Shown here piece after piece: positions 8,873-17,371 of a stretch of DNA of 64,000 nucleotides. The notes beneath the pieces were generated by a model, which saw only the letters and a list, made by a program, of their open reading frames with translations, searched no databases and was not told where the DNA came from. Source of the stretch: Pseudoalteromonas luteoviolacea S2607 (GTDB lineage: Bacteria > Pseudomonadota > Gammaproteobacteria > Enterobacterales > Alteromonadaceae); assembly GCF_001625575.1 (NCBI RefSeq), contig NZ_AUXV01000067.1:248001-312000 (forward strand), given 5' to 3'. The first letter of the stretch is position 1, and each line of letters opens with the position of its first letter. A program made the translations under genes and the position numbers.

Positions 8873-10579
8873 ATGCTAAAAAAATCGCTCGTGTTACTTG
8901 CCATTAGCAGCGCATTGAGTGGCTGTGGCGGATCTGGCGGATCCGACCAAGAAGTTGTAGGTGCCAGCATCAATGCTGGAAAAGATGTCACCGTTATAGA
9001 AAAAAACGAGTTTACAGTCAAAGCGGTAGCTTCACCTGCGGGCGGTACGTTTAATTGGCAGATTGTTTCTGGTCCTTCAATTGCTGGTTTTCCACAAGCT
9101 GGTGAAGAGTTAACCGTCGCGGCGCCAGATGTTAAAAGTAACAGTGTCGTGGTGTTGAAAGTCGATTACCTTACAACAGCGGGTGCATTAGTCAGCGATA
9201 CTTTAAACGTCAATATTACTTCTAATAACCAATTACCCGTTGCTGTTGTAACGCAAACGGCACCGGATCCCTTACCCTCGAAATACTTAGATACCATTAC
9301 TTTATCTGCTGCTGATTCGACAGATCCTGACTCTAATGGTCAAGTAGTAGGTTATAAGTGGGAGCAAATATCTGGGCCCAGTACAATTAAAGTAGAAGAT
9401 ACAGGCTCTGTGACTTTAAGTTTTGTGCACCCATTACTAGCGGAAACTCAAACTGCGCTTTGGCGTGTTACTATTACCGACGATGAAGGCGGGAGTGCGA
9501 CAACGGAAACCAGTGTGGTATTGGCCAAAAACTCGCAAGTGGTATTGGCAAAAGCAGGCGCTGACCAACAAGTTTTAGAGTTTGATGAAGTTACCCTAGA
9601 TGCAACAAGCAGTGTAACCGTAGATGGTCAGTACAACTGTGTTTGGGAACAAACTAGCTCGGGTTCAACCATAGCCTTGACGGATGCATCGGAGTGTAAG
9701 ACTACATTCAGAGCGCCAAATATTACCGATATTGTATCGGCGACGTTTAAAGTAACCGTTACTGATTCTGCAAATAGAACGGGCGAAGACGAAATCACCG
9801 TCACTATTTCGAAAAAGCCACTCAGTAACTTGAATGACTCTGGTGCAGGACTTTGCTTTAATAATACTGAATCAATAACATGCGGCGATGATGACTTTCC
9901 TGGTCAGGATGCTGATCTTGGCAGAGACAGTGTCTCGCAATTGATTGCAAAAGAGGGCAAGGGCAACCTCGCTTTTGACTTTACGAAACTTGATGCCGAT
10001 GGCAAAGAGCTGAATAATGATGCAACTGAGTTCAGCTGTGTAAGAGATAATATAACTGGGCTAGTTTGGGAAGTAAAAGAAGCGAGCGCGGGTACTCTAC
10101 CTAATACCTCCATCAGAAATGCTCAAAACCACTATACGTGGGCGGTGAGAGATCCTGATGATATGGATGACTTAATTCACAGCAATACTGTGATGCCAAA
10201 TCCCGTGCCATGTCCACATTCAGATCACTGCGGGATCAAAAATCTAGTCAGTGCTGTTAACGAGCAAGCGGGAGACCCTTATTGTGGTGGTAGAACTTGG
10301 CGATTGCCGAGTTATTCAGAGCTAATGAGTATTGTCGATTTTGGTCGACAAGGTGCACATGTCTTGGATCCTGAATTCTTCCCGAATATGCCTGATGTGA
10401 CTTTATTAAATCACTTACATTATTGGACGATTCAAACCTATGTAGGCGGAACAGAAGGTATTGATGCTAAGCTGACAAGCGCCTACATTGTTGATATGGC
10501 AACTGGAAACACAGTACATGAATCGAAAGGCAACACGGCCTATGTGAGACTCGTTCGGGGAGATGAAGATGCGAATTAA
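8873..10579 (+). CDS. lipoprotein with PKD/REJ-like repeats and C-terminal DUF1566 domain
   Basis: A 568-residue surface or periplasmic lipoprotein. The lipobox LSGC puts the lipidated Cys at 18, followed by a GGSGGS linker. Three Ig-like repeats follow (about 35-115, 120-215, 222-310), each with the PKD/REJ-type core seen as WEQISGPSTI or WRVTITDDEGG. The C-terminal third (about 385-565) is a DUF1566 (Lcl) domain with the typical blocks GLVWEVK, WRLPSYSELMSIVD and AYVRLVRG. Such proteins are thought to act in adhesion or sugar binding at the cell surface; this is inference. The ribosome site TTAGGAG is good. The stop overlaps the next gene, another DUF1566 protein. Confidence 0.85.
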   Translation: MLKKSLVLLAISSALSGCGGSGGSDQEVVGASINAGKDVTVIEKNEFTVKAVASPAGGTFNWQIVSGPSIAGFPQAGEELTVAAPDVKSNSVVVLKVDYLTTAGALVSDTLNVNITSNNQLPVAVVTQTAPDPLPSKYLDTITLSAADSTDPDSNGQVVGYKWEQISGPSTIKVEDTGSVTLSFVHPLLAETQTALWRVTITDDEGGSATTETSVVLAKNSQVVLAKAGADQQVLEFDEVTLDATSSVTVDGQYNCVWEQTSSGSTIALTDASECKTTFRAPNITDIVSATFKVTVTDSANRTGEDEITVTISKKPLSNLNDSGAGLCFNNTESITCGDDDFPGQDADLGRDSVSQLIAKEGKGNLAFDFTKLDADGKELNNDATEFSCVRDNITGLVWEVKEASAGTLPNTSIRNAQNHYTWAVRDPDDMDDLIHSNTVMPNPVPCPHSDHCGIKNLVSAVNEQAGDPYCGGRTWRLPSYSELMSIVDFGRQGAHVLDPEFFPNMPDVTLLNHLHYWTIQTYVGGTEGIDAKLTSAYIVDMATGNTVHESKGNTAYVRLVRGDEDAN

Positions 10580-11093
10580 ACTTATTTTTTCGTGCTTACT
10601 GTTTAGTACTTCCGCACTTTCTCAAGAATGTGCTACAGAAACATCTGTACCTTTCACAACGCCTGAATCTCGATTTGTTGTAAACAATGATGGCACGGTT
10701 TGCGACAAAAAAACGGAAATTATGTGGCAGCGTTGCACTTTTGGATTTGTATATAACGCAACCAGTGAGACCTGCGACAATGAAGAGCAAAAGTTAAGCT
10801 GGCAGGAGGCATTGTCAGCTGCCAAGAGTAGCCGCGTTGCAAACTTTGATGATTGGCAATTACCAAACGTAAAAGAACTATCGTCCATTGTAGAGCGTAG
10901 TTGTGAAGATCCTGCCATCAACGCGACCGTGTTTTTAGGTAACCACAGCGGTAATTATTGGAGCAGCACAACCAATATTAATGATCCTAGCAGAGCGTGG
11001 ACTTATCAATTCCAAGATGGCCTAAATGACAGCTCTAGCAGTAAAACTTCAGACGCGTTTGTGCGTTTAATGCGATATGCTGCGTGCGAGTAA
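10569..11093 (+). CDS. secreted DUF1566 (Lcl-type) protein
   Basis: A 174-residue exported protein with a signal peptide (MRIKLIFSCLLFSTSALSQ). The mature part is a single DUF1566 domain: GTVCDKKTEIMWQRC at its start, then LSWQEALSAA, DDWQLPNVKELSSIV, YWSSTT and AFVRLMRY. I chose the ATG at 10569 rather than the one 6 bases upstream, because GGGGAG at 10557-10562 is then 6 bases away instead of touching the codon. It overlaps the end of the lipoprotein gene by 11 bases, so the two are coupled and their products may work together. Several cysteines suggest disulfides. Confidence 0.82.
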   Translation: MRIKLIFSCLLFSTSALSQECATETSVPFTTPESRFVVNNDGTVCDKKTEIMWQRCTFGFVYNATSETCDNEEQKLSWQEALSAAKSSRVANFDDWQLPNVKELSSIVERSCEDPAINATVFLGNHSGNYWSSTTNINDPSRAWTYQFQDGLNDSSSSKTSDAFVRLMRYAACE

Positions 11094-11127
11094 ATAAAAA
11101 ATAGGTTTGGTTAAAATTTAAAATTTG

Positions 11128-11157
11128 CTACCCTCGTAGTGTCAAAGTTGGGGGTAG
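11128..11157 (+). promoter_or_regulatory. hairpin covering the ribosome site of the YggN-like gene
   Basis: CTACCC (11128-11133) can pair with GGGTAG (11152-11157). The 3' arm contains most of the GGGGG ribosome site, and the ATG follows directly at 11159. Such pairing would lower translation. The stem is only six pairs, so this may be chance. Confidence 0.35.
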
Positions 11158-11158
11158 T

Positions 11159-11941
11159 ATGAGTTTGTCCATATCTAAATTTAAATCTGGGTTATTCAGT
11201 TTGCTCATTGGCATATCGGCGCAGGCTTATGCTGATGAGAAATGTGATGTCGAATTAGGCCACGGTTTAATTATCACCGACTCAGTTATTCGTATCCTCG
11301 ATAATGGCCAAACTCGGGTACAGATCAACAATGACAATCAACTTTTAGTTCGAGGGCGATGGGTCAAGTTAGACGAACAAGAAACTCAGGTATTGCACGA
11401 GTATGCCAAAGGGATCCGCGATACAGTACCGGAGCTGGTCAATCTTGCCACTGATGGTGTCAATCTAGGCCTCAGCGCTATTGAACAAGTCGTTGAAGGA
11501 ATGTCAGACAATAACCCTGAAGTACTTAAAACACAGCTCCAGTATGTAGAGCGGGCTTTGATGGATAAGTTTAAACGTGGAGAAGACTTTTATTTTATCG
11601 CGCCCCAATCACTTTCCAAGATTGATGATTTTTTTACGAAAGAAATTAGCGGTAAAATACATTCGGCCGTTCACGGATCATTGGGGGCAATTTTGGTCTC
11701 TGTTGGTGATGCTTTTAAATCTAGAGAAGGGAACATTGAGAGCCGCTTCTCAGATATGGGGCAAAGAATGGAAATCATCTCTAAAGAAATCGACAAATCA
11801 TTGCAGCAAAAGGCTTATCAGTTAGAAGAAAAAGCCAATGAGTACTGTGAGTGCTTGAATTCATTAGATGAGACTGAGAAAAGGCTCCAAGACATCGTCC
11901 CTAGCTTGGCTGCATTCGACTTAGTACAGATCCGCTCTTAG
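11159..11941 (+). CDS. YggN-like DUF2884 exported protein
   Basis: A 260-residue protein with a signal peptide ending AQAYA (about residue 25), followed by the DUF2884/YggN pattern: a start CDVELGHGLIITDS, then TRVQINNDNQLLVRGRWVKL and YAKGIRDTVPELVNLA, and helical regions to the end. The function of the family is unknown; members are periplasmic. Two cysteines near the C-terminus (EYCECL) are close enough for a metal site or disulfide. Its stop overlaps the converging amidohydrolase gene by 4 bases. Confidence 0.85.
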   Translation: MSLSISKFKSGLFSLLIGISAQAYADEKCDVELGHGLIITDSVIRILDNGQTRVQINNDNQLLVRGRWVKLDEQETQVLHEYAKGIRDTVPELVNLATDGVNLGLSAIEQVVEGMSDNNPEVLKTQLQYVERALMDKFKRGEDFYFIAPQSLSKIDDFFTKEISGKIHSAVHGSLGAILVSVGDAFKSREGNIESRFSDMGQRMEIISKEIDKSLQQKAYQLEEKANEYCECLNSLDETEKRLQDIVPSLAAFDLVQIRS

Positions 11942-12777
11942 CATGTAAACCGATAAACTCGCTGGGCATTATCAAAGCTCAGTTTCCGCCATACACTTGG
12001 TGCAGTTGCGCTAACTACCTCGAAATAGTGTTGCCATTGCTGCTCAAAACTACGCAAAATTAAGCACACAGGGTGATTCGATGCCAACATTATTCGGTCT
12101 TCGCCAAATGAGTCGAGCAAAACAGCAAGCTGCTCTTTTGGGCACATTGGCGAATTAAGCATTTCATGACCAGAAAATTTAATCACACAGTTTTTAAGGC
12201 TAGCCAATGTATCTAAAGCATTTTGCCATGATTGCGAACGCGCCATAAATCCTGCGTGGTTTATAACTAAGGTTGCATTGGGCAAAGTGCTATATATATC
12301 AAACAACCTTTGTACAATAGGCAGGTTAACTAATTCAAACTGTGCCTCAAAGTGACAACCTCGTTGATGAAGCAATGCAATGTTATCAGCCACATTTTTG
12401 GACAGTAGACGTGTGGCATCAGAACCTTCTGTGATATCTCTTATTGCGATAAGGCTCGCGTCTGATAAGGCATCTAATTTGTCACAGAACACCGCTTTTT
12501 CAGCATCAATAGGCGCATAAGCGACAGCCTTATAAGGTAGCGTTGGCAGGACTTCTGCCAGCCAGTCGAGCTCCCTTCGAGGCTCATGGTTATCGAACCC
12601 TGCTTCTACATGGACGCAGGCACTTAATTTAAACTGAGCGCTGCTACACAAGGCATCTGGAAGATGATTTTGGCGAATTTTTTCAATGTTAGGCCAATTA
12701 GGCGGGTTGTCTTTCAACCAAGCATAATCACCTTTAACTAAATCGAAAAAATGTAGATGAGGGTCGATAATATTCAT
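11938..12777 (-). CDS. amidohydrolase-2 family hydrolase (lactonase-like)
   Basis: A 279-residue TIM-barrel hydrolase of the COG3618 type. The metal-binding motif at the start is DPHLHFFD, and the typical blocks HVEAGFD, VINHAGF and IKFSGHEML follow. In the canonical motif FGSDxP the aspartate near the end is replaced: here it reads MLASNHPV, so one expected metal ligand or catalytic Asp may be missing. Characterised relatives open sugar lactones such as fucono- or rhamnono-lactone. It is coupled to the upstream SDR gene by a TAATG overlap, which suits a dehydrogenase plus lactonase pair oxidising a sugar; the sugar is unknown. Confidence 0.82.
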   Translation of the reverse strand: MNIIDPHLHFFDLVKGDYAWLKDNPPNWPNIEKIRQNHLPDALCSSAQFKLSACVHVEAGFDNHEPRRELDWLAEVLPTLPYKAVAYAPIDAEKAVFCDKLDALSDASLIAIRDITEGSDATRLLSKNVADNIALLHQRGCHFEAQFELVNLPIVQRLFDIYSTLPNATLVINHAGFMARSQSWQNALDTLASLKNCVIKFSGHEMLNSPMCPKEQLAVLLDSFGEDRIMLASNHPVCLILRSFEQQWQHYFEVVSATAPSVWRKLSFDNAQRVYRFTC

Positions 12778-13505
12778 TAGCGTGCCGTATAGCCACCGTC
12801 AATTGTTTGTAGGCTACCAGTAATAAATGCCGCATCATCACTCAATAAAAATACGACGAGTGCAGCTACTTCATTTGGTTGACCTAACCTTCCTAGAGGC
12901 TGCAATGCCCCTTCTTCTGCCACAATAAGTGCTTTGTCTGCACCGCTTTTGGCACAGTACTTATCAATCGCATTATGGAATAAAGGCGTTTCTATGGTGC
13001 CAGGGCAAACAGCATTGGCACGAATGTTAAACGGTGCGTAGTCCAACGCGGTGGTTTTTGCCATAGAGGCGAGAGCGTGCTTTGTTAAATTATAAGCAAA
13101 AGAGTTCGGCTTCCCTACGTGAGCTTGATCCGATGAAATGAACACAATTTTCCCATCTTGTTGCAGCTTCATCGTCGGTAATACGGTTTGCACTGCGGCG
13201 TAGGCGCCTTTTACATTAAGGGCAAATAATGCATCTAATGTTGCTTCATCAGTATCTTCAATTGTCGCACTCAAGTGTTTACCAGCATTGGAAATCAGAG
13301 CATCTACGCGGCCTGTTGCCATTATAATCTCTTGGATAACTTTCTGGACTTGTTCAACTTGGCTGACATCACAGTAGCGATGCTCTCCAAGTTCACTGGC
13401 TTCTATATCTAAATTGAAAACCTGATAATTTTGACTTAGCAGCTTCTCAACAATGGCTTTACCAATGCCGAAGCTGCCACCGGTGATGATGGCAACTGGT
13501 CGCAT
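12777..13505 (-). CDS. short-chain dehydrogenase/reductase (SDR)
   Basis: A 242-residue classical SDR. The NAD(P)-binding motif TGGSFGIG is at 8-15, NAG at 73-75, and the catalytic Ser (about 124), Tyr138 and Lys142 (YNLTK) are all present, as is the C-terminal TGSLQTIDGGY block. The aspartate in NLDIE after the second strand suggests preference for NAD over NADP. With the coupled lactonase-like gene it probably oxidises a sugar or related alcohol; this is inference. It starts 9 bases after slyD ends. Confidence 0.88.
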   Translation of the reverse strand: MRPVAIITGGSFGIGKAIVEKLLSQNYQVFNLDIEASELGEHRYCDVSQVEQVQKVIQEIIMATGRVDALISNAGKHLSATIEDTDEATLDALFALNVKGAYAAVQTVLPTMKLQQDGKIVFISSDQAHVGKPNSFAYNLTKHALASMAKTTALDYAPFNIRANAVCPGTIETPLFHNAIDKYCAKSGADKALIVAEEGALQPLGRLGQPNEVAALVVFLLSDDAAFITGSLQTIDGGYTAR

Positions 13506-13514
13506 ATTTCTTCC

Positions 13515-14009
13515 TTAGTGGCTGTGCCCACAACCACCTGCACCATGCACGTGACCATGTGATAATTCTTCAGTTGTAGCTGCTCGTACACTCACTACTT
13601 CAACGTCAAAAGTTAAAGTCTTACCTGCAAATGGGTGGTTAAGGTCGCAATCAGCATTAAAACGGCCGACTTTTACAATCGTCACTTGGTGTCTGCCTTG
13701 ATTTGACTCAACAATGGCACTCATGCCTGGCTTCCATACTTTGTTGTTTCCTAAGCCTTGTAAGTGCTTTATTGGGATTCGTTGCACAAGACCCTCTTGG
13801 TATTCGCCGTAACTGTCTTTTGGTTCAAGTGTGACAGTGAACTTATCTCCAGCTGCTTTACCTTCTAAGGCTTGCTCTAAGCCCGGTAACATACCTTCTT
13901 GGCCATGTAGGTAACTTAATGGTTCGCCATTTGTGCTCGACTCGATTTGTTCACTGCCTTCACTGAGTGTGTAGTGAAACTCTACCGCTGAATCTTTAGT
14001 AATTTGCAT
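13515..14009 (-). CDS. slyD: SlyD-like FKBP peptidyl-prolyl isomerase with metal-binding tail
   Basis: A 164-residue cytosolic folding helper. The split FKBP domain and inserted chaperone flap are seen in VEFHYTLSEG, LPGLEQALEGKAAGDKF and LNHPFAGKTLTFDVEV, all typical of SlyD. The last 14 residues (HGHVHGAGGCGHSH) form a His/Cys-rich tail that in E. coli SlyD binds nickel and other metals; here it is shorter. SlyD helps hydrogenase maturation in E. coli, but no hydrogenase genes are present here. The two genes behind it are metabolic and may simply share its transcript. Confidence 0.9.
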   Translation of the reverse strand: MQITKDSAVEFHYTLSEGSEQIESSTNGEPLSYLHGQEGMLPGLEQALEGKAAGDKFTVTLEPKDSYGEYQEGLVQRIPIKHLQGLGNNKVWKPGMSAIVESNQGRHQVTIVKVGRFNADCDLNHPFAGKTLTFDVEVVSVRAATTEELSHGHVHGAGGCGHSH

Positions 14010-14063
14010 ATCTGTTCTTATTTAGTCTCTATCATGTGAGCCTATATTCTACGTCACTGCCTG

Positions 14064-15617
14064 TCATTGGGGCAAGTTAGGTACTGTGGCACTAGGTATT
14101 TCGGTGGCGTTTACGGCATTTTCTAATTTATCTAAATAGGTCGGCATATTGGTTGGTGTGACCGGCTCGACTGCTTGTTTCGCAGGCAGGTGTAAAATCA
14201 ATACATTGCCCGGAGATAAAATACTTGCTGCTTGCAGATTATTCCAATCCAGTAAATCTTTTAAAGGGACTTGGTAGTGCCGACTTAAATCCCACAAAGA
14301 GTCACCCGATACGATTGTATGGTGGTGCTCTATTGTTGCTTGTTTAACGGGAGTTTGTTGCTGTAAATAAGGACTTATTTGATAATCAACAGTTAAAGAA
14401 CGATTGATGTTTGCTTGATTGATAAGTAATCGCTCACCAATGCGGATCAAGTTATTCTGTTTGTCATTCAGCAGTTTTATCTTATTGACCGAGGTGTTAA
14501 ACCGCCTTGCTATACCATACAGAGTGTCATTTTTTACAACGGTATAACTGTGACTTAATTGCTCACGATAAAATGCGCTTTTCAGCAAAGCTGCCTCACT
14601 CAATGGAACCAACACTTTGTGTGGGCCATTGATTGGGCTTTGATGTCTTAAAAATCCAGGGTTCAAGGCGTGTAGTTGTTGTTTATTTACTTCTAGCAAG
14701 TTGGCTAAGATGCCAAAGTTAAATTCTTGGCCAACATCCAAGATTGTCGTAGTTGCATGGTTGGCCAGTTTTGGCCTTTTAAACCCTGTTTCTGGGTGTT
14801 GTAACAAATAACTTAAGGCCAGCAATTTTGGTACGTATTCAGACGTTTCTTTGGGCAGCGATAAGTGCCAGTAATGCGTGCTTTTGCGTAACTTGCGGTT
14901 TTTTTTAATCGCACTTTTGACGCGTCCTTCACCTGAATTGTAGGCCGCTATTGCATGTAGCCAGTTACCTTTGAAGGTTTTATTGAGGTATTTAAGGTAC
15001 GCGAGCGCAGCATCCGTTGCCGACAATACATCTTTTCTCCCGTCATACCAGTCATTGCTTTCGAGACCAAAATGGTAGGCTGTCGCATCAACTAGCTGCC
15101 AGGCACCAACAGCTTGTTGTTTAGATACCGCATGAGGTCGAAAGTCGCTCTCGACGAAAGGGAGTAGAGCCAGCTCCAAAGGGAGCTTTTGCTGCTCAAC
15201 CTTCTTAACAATATGATAAAGGTAGGGCGCTGCACGCGTATTTACTTTAAGTAAGTAGTCAGGCTGCGAAAGATACCAGTCAATGCGTTTTTTCAGTCGT
15301 GGATGAGGAGAGATCTCAAACTTCAGATTAAGTGCGATGTGCCGCCACAAGTCTTTTTCGATATACGGTTTGGGTGTTTCTAGCGCTGCTTTTTCAGGTG
15401 TAGGTTGACTGACCTTTTGTTCCGCAGGAGGTATGGCCAAGGTGAGGGCATTCAGTACTTCCTGTTTTGTCGCACTTTGCGGCTGGGTTTGAAGGCACCC
15501 AGGTAACAAAACAAGTAATGATAGTATCACAAGCAATGCCAATGTGTGGTTTGTTCTTACTAAACAAACGCACCGCTGAGCATACAATTGCATCATATAA
15601 AAGATGGTATAGTTCAT
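14064..15617 (-). CDS. mltD: MltD-like membrane-bound lytic transglycosylase with LysM domains
   Basis: A lipoprotein that cleaves peptidoglycan with formation of anhydromuramyl ends. The lipobox LLPGC puts the lipidated Cys at 41. The SLT domain has its catalytic Glu156 in LLPFVESDF, followed by AVGAWQLVDATAYHFGL and AYNSGEGRV. Two clear LysM domains follow (about 350-395, YTVVKNDTLYGIARRF; about 430-475, IVSGDSLWDLSRHY), and a weaker LysM-like stretch precedes them. The start is uncertain: residues 1-24 are unusually long for a lipoprotein n-region and no good ribosome site is seen; internal Met8 or Met9 are options. An inverted repeat lies across the ATG. Confidence 0.9.
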   Translation of the reverse strand: MNYTIFYMMQLYAQRCVCLVRTNHTLALLVILSLLVLLPGCLQTQPQSATKQEVLNALTLAIPPAEQKVSQPTPEKAALETPKPYIEKDLWRHIALNLKFEISPHPRLKKRIDWYLSQPDYLLKVNTRAAPYLYHIVKKVEQQKLPLELALLPFVESDFRPHAVSKQQAVGAWQLVDATAYHFGLESNDWYDGRKDVLSATDAALAYLKYLNKTFKGNWLHAIAAYNSGEGRVKSAIKKNRKLRKSTHYWHLSLPKETSEYVPKLLALSYLLQHPETGFKRPKLANHATTTILDVGQEFNFGILANLLEVNKQQLHALNPGFLRHQSPINGPHKVLVPLSEAALLKSAFYREQLSHSYTVVKNDTLYGIARRFNTSVNKIKLLNDKQNNLIRIGERLLINQANINRSLTVDYQISPYLQQQTPVKQATIEHHHTIVSGDSLWDLSRHYQVPLKDLLDWNNLQAASILSPGNVLILHLPAKQAVEPVTPTNMPTYLDKLENAVNATEIPSATVPNLPQ

Positions 15618-15632
15618 GGTGGATACTATACC
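15606..15632. repeat. inverted repeat around the mltD start codon
   Basis: GGTATAGT (15606-15613) and ACTATACC (15625-15632) form a perfect 8-bp stem around an 11-base loop that holds the mltD ATG (15615-15617). It could limit initiation, bind a dimeric regulator, or end the upstream transcript, since ATCTTTT follows on the minus strand. Confidence 0.5.
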
Positions 15633-15641
15633 TTTTGACGG

Positions 15642-16628
15642 TTATTTGTTCAAAACCTTGTTCGGTTTTTTTTGTTTCAATGCTTGTTGGTAGTAGGCGG
15701 AAAACCTTTCTGATGACACTTTATTTAGTTCATAATCTTTTATGAGATCATTCAATATAGCTGGGGAGCTAGGCTGATTTACAAGCGTAAAAAACCTATT
15801 CGGTAAACTTAATTGCTCGAACTTGTAGGGTTTTCCGAACCCAGGAAGAATCCAATTGATATTTTTTCGCTGTAAGAGTTGGGCTAAACTTAATTGCCAA
15901 CTTTCTGTCTCGCGCTGCGCGATATAGGGCAGTAAATCTAAGTTGTGCCCGCCAAAAACAGCTTTATGCTGTGGGTTGTAAACTCGTAAAGCAGCGCCTT
16001 TATAGCCATTCATGAGCTCTAAATGAAGTATATGGTCGCCCAAATCTAGTTCGGTGTTTAGAGATAGCGGCTTTACTGCTATTGGAGAAAGTGTCGACCA
16101 TCGAGACAGGCGTTGCTCAGCTTGTTGTAGCTTTGAATGCCAACCCATTTGTTGCTCTGAGTTCGCTTGTGCAATGCGCTTTTTGCTCAATTCAAGGCTC
16201 TGTGTAAACCCTTCTAACTTATATTTAGTTTCATTGTCGATGGCACGTAAAAGCGTCTGGGTACTGAAGATACCGTTACCGGGAATAATGACTTGTGCAT
16301 CAGGAAACGCGCTTTGTAATAGGCGCATACCAGAAAGTTGCCCAACATCTAAGTTGGTGGCAATCAAATAACACACAGGCACAGGTAGCTTGGTTCGCAT
16401 TTTTGCGATCAAGAGTTCTAATGCAACAAAGTCTCCATGACTCTCGATTAAGGCTGCGCACTTATTCCCTTGAATGAGCACCTGATTAGGGAGCAAATAT
16501 TGTGCTTGTTTGTTGGGCTCGAGTAATGTGAGGTGTTTATCTATTGAATGCCATTGGGTGGCATTTACGGTAAAGGAAGTGACAAGCAGTGTAAAAAGTA
16601 AGATGCAAACTTTTAGCAAGCGTGCCAT
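15642..16628 (-). CDS. exported metallo-beta-lactamase-fold protein lacking metal ligands
   Basis: A 328-residue protein with a signal peptide ending VNA (about 23). The body follows the metallo-beta-lactamase plan, but every metal position is changed: the HxHxDH motif is replaced by TNLDVGQLSG (91-100), the distal aspartate by His in FGGHNLDL, and the last histidine by Phe in LPGFGKPY. It is thus probably a non-enzymatic relative. I chose the ATG at 16628, with GAGG 8 bases before it and one base after the zapA stop; an upstream in-frame ATG would lie within zapA. Position in the zapA transcript suggests shared expression. The function is unknown. Confidence 0.78.
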   Translation of the reverse strand: MARLLKVCILLFTLLVTSFTVNATQWHSIDKHLTLLEPNKQAQYLLPNQVLIQGNKCAALIESHGDFVALELLIAKMRTKLPVPVCYLIATNLDVGQLSGMRLLQSAFPDAQVIIPGNGIFSTQTLLRAIDNETKYKLEGFTQSLELSKKRIAQANSEQQMGWHSKLQQAEQRLSRWSTLSPIAVKPLSLNTELDLGDHILHLELMNGYKGAALRVYNPQHKAVFGGHNLDLLPYIAQRETESWQLSLAQLLQRKNINWILPGFGKPYKFEQLSLPNRFFTLVNQPSSPAILNDLIKDYELNKVSSERFSAYYQQALKQKKPNKVLNK

Positions 16629-16629
16629 C

Positions 16630-16917
16630 TTACTTTTCCTCAAGATGTTCATTGAGTCGTGCTACCAGCTGCTGCCCGGTTTGCTGTACAGACTGTTGTT
16701 CTTTAAGTAGCGCTTGATACTCATGGCACAAATGCAAAGCTGCCATCAGCAAGGCGTTTTGGTCAGTACGAACCGTATCTCTGCGCTTCATTTCGTCTAC
16801 TCTTTCATTGAGTAAAGTCACGGCGTCAACGAGTGCTTGCTCTTGTCCTTCAGAACATGAAAACTGGTGGCTTTTACCAAGTAAGGTAACAGCCACCTGG
16901 CTTACTTTATCTGTCAT
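16630..16917 (-). CDS. zapA: cell division protein ZapA
   Basis: A 95-residue protein that crosslinks FtsZ filaments in the division ring. The N-terminal domain VAVTLLGKSHQFSCSEGQE is typical of ZapA, and the C-terminal half is a coiled coil rich in Gln, Leu and Glu. Its start overlaps the stop of the upstream coiled-coil gene as TAATG, and the MBL-like gene follows directly. In many relatives 6S RNA and ygfA follow zapA; here they do not. Confidence 0.92.
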   Translation of the reverse strand: MTDKVSQVAVTLLGKSHQFSCSEGQEQALVDAVTLLNERVDEMKRRDTVRTDQNALLMAALHLCHEYQALLKEQQSVQQTGQQLVARLNEHLEEK

Positions 16918-17144
16918 TAGCTAGCCTGATGGGCACTCTGTAATTTATCTAGTAGACTACTCAGCGTGGTGCTAGTTTCTTTCTGTTTTTCTTCTCGCTC
17001 TAGCAGCTCGAGTTGTAATGTTTCATTCTCATCAACTAGCTTGCTATTTTGTTCTTTTAGCGTCGCAATTTGTTGTTCAAGTTGTTCATTTTTACCAATG
17101 AGTTGATCGATCAGTTGTTCGAGTTGTGGAAGAATATCGTTCAT
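16917..17144 (-). CDS. ZapB-like short coiled-coil protein (TIGR02449 type)
   Basis: A 75-residue, almost wholly coiled-coil protein (LEQLIDQLIGKNEQLEQQ..) of the type encoded next to zapA in many gammaproteobacteria. It probably works with ZapA at the division site, by analogy with ZapB; this is inference. The start at MNDILPQ is preferred because family members are short and the heptads begin there; upstream in-frame Met codons at 17177 and 17192 lack ribosome sites. Its stop overlaps the zapA start. Confidence 0.75.
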   Translation of the reverse strand: MNDILPQLEQLIDQLIGKNEQLEQQIATLKEQNSKLVDENETLQLELLEREEKQKETSTTLSSLLDKLQSAHQAS

Positions 17145-17371
17145 TTTAAATGCGCTCTTATCACTGTGATTTGTCATGCAAATGTAAAGCAAAGTGGGCC
17201 CTATTACCAGTAATTACGTAGCTTAATACTGATTTTTGCGTCGTTTTAAGAGATAATTCCGATAACTCCGTATTTTGTTCATTTGTCATTCACTAAAGCG
17301 GCTATATTTCGTACACAGTGAATTGAGACTAATTTTCAAAAAGCAATTATGTTCAGCATATAAGGCTTCCT

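Noticed and set aside
16630..17371. 6S RNA next to zapA
   Set aside because: In E. coli ssrS follows zapA, but here the next gene starts one base after the zapA stop, and the upstream 227 bases show no 6S-like long hairpin.
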